A DNA stretch of 64,000 bases, taken from IMG/VR virus record IMGVR_UViG_3300042330_000875, positions 1 to 64,000 of that record, one strand, 5' to 3'. The notes beneath the pieces were generated by a model. The model ran no database searches, had not been told where the DNA came from, and saw only the letters and a program-made list of their open reading frames with translations. The position numbers and the translations under genes were made by a program. Positions 57,784-64,000 of this stretch are shown one piece after another. The DNA is from a virus. Position 1 is the stretch's first letter. Each line of letters begins with the position of its first letter.

Positions 57784-58077
57784 ATGTTTGATAAAAATTT
57801 AGAATTTTTAATAAAATTTATACCTAATAAATCATTTAGAGAATTTATTAATGATGAAATTATTATTGTTAGAATACAAAACCATTCAATACAAATTTTT
57901 AATTATCCAAACGGAGAAGAAAATATAATTTTTAAATCATATATTAAAGATGATAATTTAATAAAAGAAATTAATACAAATATTGATATTGAAAAATTAA
58001 TTAATGATATTACGGGTTTGCTTATAGCATCGGATTTGTCATGGTGGAAAATCTATAGCGCTTATATAAGATTATGA
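57784..58077 (+). CDS. Hypothetical protein
   Basis: A 97-residue Ile/Asn/Lys-rich protein (MFDKNLEFLIKFIPNKSFRE; ends WWKIYSAYIRL). AAGGAAAAAT precedes the ATG. Its 3' end overlaps a convergent family gene by 6 bp. No domain is recognised. Confidence 0.6.
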   Translation: MFDKNLEFLIKFIPNKSFREFINDEIIIVRIQNHSIQIFNYPNGEENIIFKSYIKDDNLIKEINTNIDIEKLINDITGLLIASDLSWWKIYSAYIRL

Positions 58078-58380
58078 ATATTTTAAAAGCATTTCAATTT
58101 GAAAGGAATTGTCTTGATTTGGATGTATTGATAACCATTTATGAATATTATCATAAAAATAATCATCTATCCAAAATTGAATTTTTCCGTTAAAACAAAT
58201 TCTTGCTGGTCCTGTTAAGCGATGCCATCGCCATCCTTTTTCACACCAAAGTTTTTCACCTGTTTCTAAAACTTCATAAGCAGGTGTATTTTCATCAGGA
58301 GAGGAAATTTCATCAAAAGGAATTGTATTGTAATTATCGGTTGTAAATTTTTTATTATCAATATAATAAATATATCTCAT
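58072..58380 (-). CDS. HRLTGPA-family small protein (type A), copy 14
   Basis: A 102-residue copy: YYIDNKKFTTDN, WCEKGWRWHRLTGPARICFNG, YDNIHKWLSIHPNQ, ending EMLLKYS. It stands alone on the minus strand between two plus-strand genes. Confidence 0.8.
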   Translation of the reverse strand: MRYIYYIDNKKFTTDNYNTIPFDEISSPDENTPAYEVLETGEKLWCEKGWRWHRLTGPARICFNGKIQFWIDDYFYDNIHKWLSIHPNQDNSFQIEMLLKYS

Positions 58381-58452
58381 AACATTTTATCCTTTTTTAT
58401 TGTAATTGTTTGTTAAATAGATTAAATTTAATTTTTAAAGAGGAAAGAAAAA

Positions 58453-58686
58453 ATGACACCAGAAAGTATTTTAATTGAAGAATTGTGGGAAACCATTAAA
58501 GGTTTTACGCCTGCAAAACAAAAAACAGAAGTTCTTTATCAATTATTTCGTTTATTACAAGAATATGGAATTGAACAAGAAGATTTTGAAGATTTATTAG
58601 ACCATGATGACCTTGCATTAAAAAAAGCATTTATTCATGTTTATGAATTAGATTTAGATGAAAAGGATGATGAAGAGGAAGATTAA
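58453..58686 (+). CDS. Small acidic hypothetical protein
   Basis: A 77-residue helical protein (MTPESILIEELWETIKGFTP) whose C-terminus is strongly acidic (ELDLDEKDDEEED). An AGAGGAAAG ribosome site is clear. The acidic tail could mimic DNA or bind a basic partner; no family is recognised. Confidence 0.65.
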   Translation: MTPESILIEELWETIKGFTPAKQKTEVLYQLFRLLQEYGIEQEDFEDLLDHDDLALKKAFIHVYELDLDEKDDEEED

Positions 58687-58696
58687 TCTTCCTCTT
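58673..58696 (+). terminator. Rho-independent terminator
   Basis: AAGAGGAAGATT and its complement cover the last codons of the acidic gene, followed by a run of T. The palindrome could also serve the convergent gene at 58700. Confidence 0.82.
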
Positions 58697-58699
58697 TTT

Positions 58700-59008
58700 T
58701 TATGTGTATTTTAACAGCATTTCCACTTGAAAGGCGTTATCTTGATTTGGGTGATCTTTTAACCAATCATGTACGTTTTTATAAGCGTTATCATTTAGCC
58801 AAAAGTGTTCTTGTCCATCAGAATTAATTACTGCGGGTCCAGTTAAGCGATGCAAAATTAATCCTTTATTACACCAATATTTTTTACCTGTTGATAAATT
58901 TTCCCAAGCAGGTGTATTTTCATCGGGTGATGAAATTTTTGACAAAGGGATTTCATGAGTTTTATCAGTTGTAAATTTTTCACCATCAACATAGTAAACA
59001 TATGTCAT
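58700..59008 (-). CDS. HRLTGPA-family small protein (type A), copy 15
   Basis: A 102-residue copy: YYVDGEKFTTDK, WCNKGLILHRLTGPAVINSDG, ending EMLLKYT. It is the second of two tandem copies, 19 bp downstream of the copy at 59028. Confidence 0.8.
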   Translation of the reverse strand: MTYVYYVDGEKFTTDKTHEIPLSKISSPDENTPAWENLSTGKKYWCNKGLILHRLTGPAVINSDGQEHFWLNDNAYKNVHDWLKDHPNQDNAFQVEMLLKYT

Positions 59009-59027
59009 ATTATTTTTCTTTCATATT

Positions 59028-59333
59028 TTATGTGTATTTTAATATCATTTCTACCTGAAAGGCATTGTCTTGATTTGGGTGTACTTTTAACCAATCATTT
59101 ACATTGTCATATCTTTTATCATTTAAATAAAATCGTACTCTTCCATCATCCCAAATAAAAGCAGGTCCGGTTAATCGATGATGAATACCGCCATTTAAAC
59201 ACCAAAATTTAAATCCTGATTCTAAATTTTCAAAAGCGGGTGTTCGTTCATTAGGTGAAGAAATTTCTAACAAAGGAATTACACTATTATCTTCAGTTAG
59301 AAATTTTTCACCATCAATATAATAAATAATCAT
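59028..59333 (-). CDS. HRLTGPA-family small protein (type A), copy 16
   Basis: A 101-residue copy: YYIDGEKFLTED, SSPNERTPAFE, WCLNGGIHHRLTGPAFIWDDG, ending EMILKYT. It follows nadE by 2 bp and so is cotranscribed with it. Confidence 0.8.
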   Translation of the reverse strand: MIIYYIDGEKFLTEDNSVIPLLEISSPNERTPAFENLESGFKFWCLNGGIHHRLTGPAFIWDDGRVRFYLNDKRYDNVNDWLKVHPNQDNAFQVEMILKYT

Positions 59334-59335
59334 TT

Positions 59336-61000
59336 TTATTCCTTGAATTTGTTAGTTACTGGAAAACGTCTATCTAAGCCAAATTGCAAACCAGTAATTT
59401 TTGGTCCAACTGATTTACAAAATTGTCGTTTGTATTCATTATTCATTACTTTTTTTGCAATATCACGATACAATTCAACCGTACATTTTTCAGCAATTTC
59501 AACAGGAACATTTTTTAAACACTCTTTTTGATTTAATTCAAAAAAACTAGCAGAAATGTTTTGATTGATAATTAAATCAAGTAACTGATCTAATACTGGA
59601 TATTCAGGAAGTGATTGGTTGTCTTGTTGATCTTCACGTAATTCAGCACTAGGCGGTTTAACAATGATATTTGTTGGTATTGCATTATTTTTATGTTGAT
59701 TAATCCAATGGCATAATTCAAAAACTTTTGTTTTAGGAATGTTAGATAAAACATTAATACCATTCGCACTATCACCAAAAATTGTACAGTACCCAACTGA
59801 TAATTCACTTTTATTGCCGGTTCCTAAAACCACATGACCAAATTGATTGCTTAATGCCATAAGCACAATCATTCTTGCACGACTTTGAACATTTTCATCT
59901 GCTACACCAGTTAAAGAAACAATTGGAGAAATTTGACCACGAATTGCATTAACAATAGGTTCAATTTCAACAGTTGATAAATTAATTTTTAAATTTTTTG
60001 CTAATTGTTCGGCATCGCTTAAACTATGACTGCTGCTAAATTTACTTGGTAATCGAACAGCAAAAACATTTTCTGTTCCTAAAGCTTCGGCTGCAATAAC
60101 TGCAACCAATGCACTATCAACGCCGCCACTTAATCCTAAAACAGCAGTTTTGAAATTTTGTTTTTTAAAATAATCACGCAAGTTTACAACCATTGCATTA
60201 TACATTTGCCAATTTTCATTGTATTCAGGTAAAATAAAACCTGTAAATTTTTTAATCATATCAAAATTAACATAACGAATTGGATTTGGGTTACAATCAA
60301 AAATTTCAAATGGGCGTTCATGCATCGTGTCAAAACTTCCACCATCAAAAACAAGATCATCTTGTGCAGATGTTCCAATATTAACATAAAATGCATGTTT
60401 AATATTTTTTGCAAATTTCAAATGAGTTTCAACGATTTGCATACGAATTTGTTGTTTATTAATTTCAAAAGGACTGCCATTAATTGCAATTAACAATTCG
60501 GCACCTAAATTATCAAGATGAGTTACAACATTGTCTTTCCAAATATCTTCACAAATTGCAAAACCAATTTTTACATTATCAATTAAAATTGGGTGAATTT
60601 TTTTAATATTTCCTGGAACAAAATTGCGTTTTTCATCAAACACGCCATAATTGGGTAGATGAATTTTATTTTGTTCATAAACGACTTTGCCGTTTTTAAC
60701 AACTTTTAACGTGTTGTAAATGTTACGTTTTTCAAAATTTTCAACTGTAACTGTGCCATAAACGATAAAAGCAGAAATTGTTTTAGAAAATTCTAAAATA
60801 CGATTTTCTTCTAAGGTTGCTTTTTCAATAAAACCTTTACGTTCAATTAAATCTCCTAAAGGATAGCCAACTGTTGAACATTCAGGAAACACAATAATTT
60901 GTGTATTACTATCTACGTCTTTCATTCGTTCAATCATTTTTGAAATATTATTTTCAATATCTCCAACAGTAGGGTTGAATTCAATTCCAGCTACTAACAT
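59336..61000 (-). CDS. nadE: NAD+ synthetase, glutamine-hydrolysing
   Basis: The 554-residue protein joins an N-terminal nitrilase-type glutaminase domain (FPECSTVGYP Glu, NKIHLPNYGVFDE Lys, FAICEDIW Cys) to a C-terminal ammonia-dependent synthetase (LGLSGGVDSALVAVIAAEA PP-loop; GTGNKSELSVGYCT). It makes NAD+ from nicotinate adenine dinucleotide. It points to phage control of NAD+ pools, perhaps against NAD-depleting defences. GGAG precedes the ATG. Confidence 0.95.
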   Translation of the reverse strand: MLVAGIEFNPTVGDIENNISKMIERMKDVDSNTQIIVFPECSTVGYPLGDLIERKGFIEKATLEENRILEFSKTISAFIVYGTVTVENFEKRNIYNTLKVVKNGKVVYEQNKIHLPNYGVFDEKRNFVPGNIKKIHPILIDNVKIGFAICEDIWKDNVVTHLDNLGAELLIAINGSPFEINKQQIRMQIVETHLKFAKNIKHAFYVNIGTSAQDDLVFDGGSFDTMHERPFEIFDCNPNPIRYVNFDMIKKFTGFILPEYNENWQMYNAMVVNLRDYFKKQNFKTAVLGLSGGVDSALVAVIAAEALGTENVFAVRLPSKFSSSHSLSDAEQLAKNLKINLSTVEIEPIVNAIRGQISPIVSLTGVADENVQSRARMIVLMALSNQFGHVVLGTGNKSELSVGYCTIFGDSANGINVLSNIPKTKVFELCHWINQHKNNAIPTNIIVKPPSAELREDQQDNQSLPEYPVLDQLLDLIINQNISASFFELNQKECLKNVPVEIAEKCTVELYRDIAKKVMNNEYKRQFCKSVGPKITGLQFGLDRRFPVTNKFKE

Positions 61001-61024
61001 TTTATTCTCCTAAAAATTTATTAA

Positions 61025-61053
61025 TTGACATTTTGAATATATTTGCATAAATA
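61025..61053 (+). promoter_or_regulatory. Promoter for the SleB-like hydrolase gene
   Basis: TTGACA, 17 bp, TAAATA on the plus strand, then AGAGGAAATT before ATG 61078. It is divergent from nadE. Confidence 0.65.
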
Positions 61054-61077
61054 CCTTCTTTTGTCAAAGAGGAAATT

Positions 61078-61608
61078 ATGAAAAATATTTTATTAATTTT
61101 AATGGTTGTGTGTTTTGCATCAACGGCCAATGCTCAAATTTCCCACTGGAAAAACAAAGTTGAATTTGAAGAAAATTTAATTTCTGCCAGTTCAAACGTA
61201 AAAGATTTTAAATGTTTATCGGTTGCATTATATATAGAATGTCGTGCATGTTCAGGAAAAGAAATTCATACATTAGCTCAAACATTTATCAACCGAAAAT
61301 CCAATGAAAATTTTCCTGATTCAATTTGTAAAATTTTAGATCAAAAAGATCGTTTTAAAAATAAATTGGTTAAACAATTTCCTTGGGTTTATAACAAACG
61401 AATTTTAACCAAATTTTCTATTAAAGAGGAAAATAATTGGGAAACTGTTCAAAAATACGCTTATATGGTTTTAGAAAGCACAGATTCTATCGACATTTCA
61501 AATGGTGGAATTTATTTTACGCTTCCTCATGAAGTTCAAAGTTGGACTAAAAAATTAGAAATGGTTGTAAAATTGCCTTACCATAATGTTTACAAAAACA
61601 GAGAATAG
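61078..61608 (+). CDS. Secreted SleB/CwlJ-type cell-wall hydrolase
   Basis: The 176-residue protein has a signal peptide (MKNILLILMVVCFASTANAQ, cleavage after ANA). CLSVALYIECRACSGKEIHT is then followed by INRKSNENFPDSICKILDQ and later GGIYFTLPHEVQSW with HNVYKN. This is the order of Hydrolase_2 (SleB) domains, with the catalytic Glu in YIEC. It would attack peptidoglycan from outside the inner membrane, a second lysis enzyme beside the GH24 lysozyme. Confidence 0.75.
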   Translation: MKNILLILMVVCFASTANAQISHWKNKVEFEENLISASSNVKDFKCLSVALYIECRACSGKEIHTLAQTFINRKSNENFPDSICKILDQKDRFKNKLVKQFPWVYNKRILTKFSIKEENNWETVQKYAYMVLESTDSIDISNGGIYFTLPHEVQSWTKKLEMVVKLPYHNVYKNRE

Positions 61609-61723
61609 AAAATTTTCCATATTTATCTTGCCAAAAAGCACTTTTAGGAATAGCTTGTGTTTGTCGCTGAAAACAAATCGGCAAAATTCAAAAAATCAAG
61701 TTAAAAAGGATTGAAATTTAAAA

Positions 61724-61816
61724 ATGCTAAAAACTAATCGTAAACATCAAAAGGATGATAACAATCAATTAACAGTTTTTAAGTGGGCTAAACCGGGTTT
61801 CGGTTTTAAAAGTTAA
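61724..61816 (+). CDS. 30-residue basic peptide
   Basis: ATG 61724 with AAGGA 10 bases upstream; product MLKTNRKHQKDDNNQLTVFK then WAKPGFGFKS. It fills part of the 246-bp gap before the MoxR gene; the first 115 bp of the gap hold no feature I can support. A leader peptide or a small regulator is possible. Evidence is only the ribosome site and codon content. Confidence 0.4.
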   Translation: MLKTNRKHQKDDNNQLTVFKWAKPGFGFKS

Positions 61817-61854
61817 TAAAATCTTTACACAATTTACAGGAGAAAGTATTTAAT

Positions 61855-63036
61855 ATGGCTAAAAAAACATCAATGAGCGCTACATCACTAACACAAGTTA
61901 AACCAAGTCAACTTGTAAAATTTTTACAAAATCAGCGCCGTTCAAAAACTACAGTTATGATTTGGGGTGCCCCAGGCATTGGTAAAAGTTCACTTGTACG
62001 TGATTATGCTGATTCAATTTATGGTATTCGTAACGGCAAACAAGTACAATATCGATTAGTTGATATTCGCCTTGCACAAATGGAACCTACCGATCTTCGT
62101 GGTATTCCAATTCCAGTTACCATTAGTGATCCTGATCTTGCTAAAATGGCTGGTGTTAAAGAAGGCACTACTGTTATGGTTAAATGGGCTTCACCTGAAA
62201 TGTGGCCTACTGAAAACGACGCACCAACAGTTATTTTCTTGGATGAAATGAATTCTGCACAGCAAACAATTCAAGCTGCTGCTTATCAAATTCTTCTTGA
62301 TCGTGGGATTGGTGAACTTCGTTTCCCTGAAGATACTATCATCGTCGCTGCTGGTAATCGTGAAACTGACCGTGGCGTAACATTCTCTCTTCCAACTCCG
62401 GTTCGTAATCGTGTTGCTCACGTTGAATTAATTTTTGACTTTGAAGAATGGCGTACAATTGCAACTAATAAGAATTATCATGCTCTTGTAATTGGTTATC
62501 TTTCAAAGTTTACCGATGCAACCGATGAGTTTGACCCTACTTCTTCAGAAAACGCATTTGCTACGCCCCGTACATGGCAATTCGTTTCTGATTCATTAAA
62601 TGCAAATCCTGATTTGCTTGATGATCCAATTAGTTTAGGAATTGACGTTGCTTCAAAAGTTGGCACTAAACACGCTATTCCTTTCGTTGCACACGTAAAA
62701 GATGCAAATCGAATTCCTGCACCAGAAGATATTTTCACTGGTAAAATTAAGAAAATTGGTGAAAAACTCGACGTGGGCATTCAATGGACTCTTGTTACCA
62801 TGCTTATTCAAGCATTGCGTAAAATTCCTGATAATGAAAAAATTGATGCAAAAACAAAAAACAAATACGGGGAAAATTTCCTACAATTTGTTACAGTTAA
62901 TTTCTCTAAAGAATACAACATTTTAGTTGCACGTACTGCAATGAAAGACAAAATTATTGCAGACGGCTTTGTTTGGCGTGATATGCAAATCATGACTGAT
63001 TGGGCGAATGAATACGGTCCTTACATTCGTGGTTAA
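61855..63036 (+). CDS. MoxR-family AAA+ ATPase
   Basis: The 393-residue protein has Walker A WGAPGIGKSSLV, Walker B VIFLDEMNSAQQ, and sensor IIVAAGNRETDRG, typical of MoxR ATPases that act with metallopeptidase or VWA partners. The partner is encoded 630 bp downstream (63664). GC is higher than in accessory genes, and codons end more often in C. AGGAG precedes the ATG. Confidence 0.9.
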   Translation: MAKKTSMSATSLTQVKPSQLVKFLQNQRRSKTTVMIWGAPGIGKSSLVRDYADSIYGIRNGKQVQYRLVDIRLAQMEPTDLRGIPIPVTISDPDLAKMAGVKEGTTVMVKWASPEMWPTENDAPTVIFLDEMNSAQQTIQAAAYQILLDRGIGELRFPEDTIIVAAGNRETDRGVTFSLPTPVRNRVAHVELIFDFEEWRTIATNKNYHALVIGYLSKFTDATDEFDPTSSENAFATPRTWQFVSDSLNANPDLLDDPISLGIDVASKVGTKHAIPFVAHVKDANRIPAPEDIFTGKIKKIGEKLDVGIQWTLVTMLIQALRKIPDNEKIDAKTKNKYGENFLQFVTVNFSKEYNILVARTAMKDKIIADGFVWRDMQIMTDWANEYGPYIRG

Positions 63037-63067
63037 AAATTAGGAGAGATTTAATCTCTCCTAATTT
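63037..63067 (+). terminator. Rho-independent terminator after the MoxR gene
   Basis: AAATTAGGAGAGATT and its complement at the stop codon, with a weak T-rich tail. Confidence 0.75.
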
Positions 63068-63084
63068 ATTCATAGGAGTTTTTA

Positions 63085-63636
63085 ATGGAAGAAATGTTAT
63101 TAAAAATTAAAACATCGATTATTTTATTTAAAAATCCAGAATATAGATTTTTTGTTTCTAATTTAAAAAATGTTGGTAATTCTATGGTTGATAATTTTAA
63201 AATTGAAAATAATATTTTGTTTTATAATCAAAATATTAAACAAAAATCATTTTCTGAATTAATCGATTTATTATTAGAAGAAATTAAAATTAAATTTGTT
63301 GAACCAGATTTAACTTTAAAAGATAGTATCTCAGCAATTGATGTATTTTCTGGTAATATTAAAAATTTTAATTCAAAAAATCCTTTAGGATTAATTTCAT
63401 TTCTTCTTAAAGAATTTGAAACAATTATTCAAAATAATGAAATTGACAAACAAGTGAAACAAGAATATGCTAATAATTATTTAGAATTTATTATGAATAA
63501 TTTTTCTTATGAACATAATATATTAAATTCGCGTTTAATAATGTCAAATAAAACATTATGTTATGGCGTTGATTATAGGGATTTAACTTCTATGAAAAAA
63601 CTTGCAGAAAAAGTTGGAAAATATTTACGTAATTAA
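63085..63636 (+). CDS. Chimeric hypothetical protein sharing segments with both neighbours
   Basis: A 183-residue protein. The last 85 residues align with the end of the MoxR protein (NFSYEHNILNSRLIMSNK against NFSKEYNILVARTAMKDK; GVDYRDL against GFVWRDM). The first 70 residues align with the start of the metallopeptidase at 63664 (MLLKIKTSIILFKNP against MIMKAKSFIMMHNP; ILFYNQ against RLYYNR; SELIDLLLEE against GELIFICAHE). It lacks Walker motifs and the HExxH site. It may be a regulatory or decoy subunit, or a degraded fusion. AGGAG precedes the ATG. Confidence 0.6.
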   Translation: MEEMLLKIKTSIILFKNPEYRFFVSNLKNVGNSMVDNFKIENNILFYNQNIKQKSFSELIDLLLEEIKIKFVEPDLTLKDSISAIDVFSGNIKNFNSKNPLGLISFLLKEFETIIQNNEIDKQVKQEYANNYLEFIMNNFSYEHNILNSRLIMSNKTLCYGVDYRDLTSMKKLAEKVGKYLRN

Positions 63637-63663
63637 ATTTAAAAAAGAAAAGAGGTAATTTAT

Positions 63664-64000
63664 ATGGCAAATGATCCAGTTGAAGTTATGATTATGAAAG
63701 CTAAAAGCTTTATCATGATGCATAACCCTTTTATGGCCCCACTTATTGCTAGTTTAATTTCTGTTGATGCTTCTACTTGGCTTCAAACGATGGCAACCGA
63801 TGGTTTAAGATTATATTACAATCGAGACTTTGTTTTAAAACGTCCAATTGGCGAATTGATCTTTATTTGTGCTCATGAAGTTTTACATTGTGCATATGAT
63901 CACATTGGGCGCGGGTATGGTAGTTATGATCGTAATATTATGAATATGGCGATGGATTATCGTATCAATTACGATATTGTTGCATGGAATGAAAAACTCA
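63664..64000 (+). CDS. VWA-like metallopeptidase, partial (runs off the right edge)
   Basis: The first 112 residues contain FICAHEVLHCAYDHIGRG, an HExxH zinc site followed by a third His, and MAMDYRINYDIV, as in the metallopeptidase half of DUF2201-type proteins that pair with MoxR ATPases. The VWA part would be outside the window. AAAGAGG lies before the ATG. Confidence 0.75.
   Translation, partial: MANDPVEVMIMKAKSFIMMHNPFMAPLIASLISVDASTWLQTMATDGLRLYYNRDFVLKRPIGELIFICAHEVLHCAYDHIGRGYGSYDRNIMNMAMDYRINYDIVAWNEKL

Noticed and set aside
62191-62993. Minus- and plus-strand alternative frames in the MoxR gene
   Set aside because: The MoxR frame has all expected motifs; the others have none.

Overview
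The window is part of a large, very AT-rich tailed-phage genome, by eye roughly a quarter G+C. Its hallmarks are T4-superfamily genes: a gp32-type ssDNA-binding protein, UvsX recombinase, T4 Rnl1-type RNA ligase, gp1-type dNMP kinase, a probable gp15-type tail sheath stabiliser, a probable neck protein, a GH24 lysozyme and long repeat-rich tail fibres. Genes are tightly packed, often overlap by 1-30 bp, and use the standard bacterial code (TGA is a stop). Two promoter classes are visible. One is host-like: TTGACA, 16-17 bp, then a -10 box. The other is an AT-rich TAAATATTT block lying directly against start codons, probably late and leaderless. The host cannot be named; a low-GC bacterium is likely.

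Layout. 0-5.4 kb: a radical SAM gene, duplicated pairs of small unknown genes, and an IS607-family element (serine recombinase plus TnpB) that has cut one of those genes in two. 5.4-12 kb, minus strand: an APS-kinase/nucleotidyltransferase fusion, a GNAT enzyme and virion/lysis genes. 12-22 kb: small accessory genes, an HUH-Rep-like protein, RNA ligase with a probable cyclic-phosphate-processing protein, a methyltransferase and a PD-(D/E)XK exonuclease. 22.2-35.4 kb: a compact biosynthetic cluster of four radical SAM enzymes, two short PLP enzymes, two arginine amidinotransferases, two Fe(II)/2OG-type oxygenases, two sulfotransferases and two glycosyltransferase-like genes. 35-44 kb: dNMP kinase, Pth2-like, TilS, a double-AAA+ ATPase and a GGCT-like protein. 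43.8-49.7 kb: three tail-fibre genes. 49.8-55 kb: membrane proteins, an ncRNA candidate, ClpP, Nudix. 55-64 kb: gp32, UvsX with a mini-intein inside its Walker A motif, NAD+ synthetase, a SleB-like hydrolase, and a MoxR ATPase/metallopeptidase pair separated by a protein that looks like a chimera of the two.

Three things stand out. First, the 22-35 kb cluster resembles a small-molecule or glycan pathway: amination, guanidinylation, hydroxylation, radical chemistry, sulfation and glycosyl transfer. A PAPS-type activating enzyme at 5.4 kb could feed the sulfotransferases. No such phage system is known to me. Second, a family of about 100-residue proteins (called here the HRLTGPA family after its core motif) has 16 copies in 64 kb. 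Some copies sit in a three-times-repeated cassette with two conserved non-coding elements (R1 and R2), and R2 can fold on a long stem with one paired base change. Third, at least 17 small proteins, many otherwise unrelated, end in the same short tail (acidic residue, then [VI]-L-[WFY]-[FL]-L-[QK]-[NKD]).

No tRNA or rRNA gene and no CRISPR array was recognised. Assignments rest on reading motifs, not database searches.
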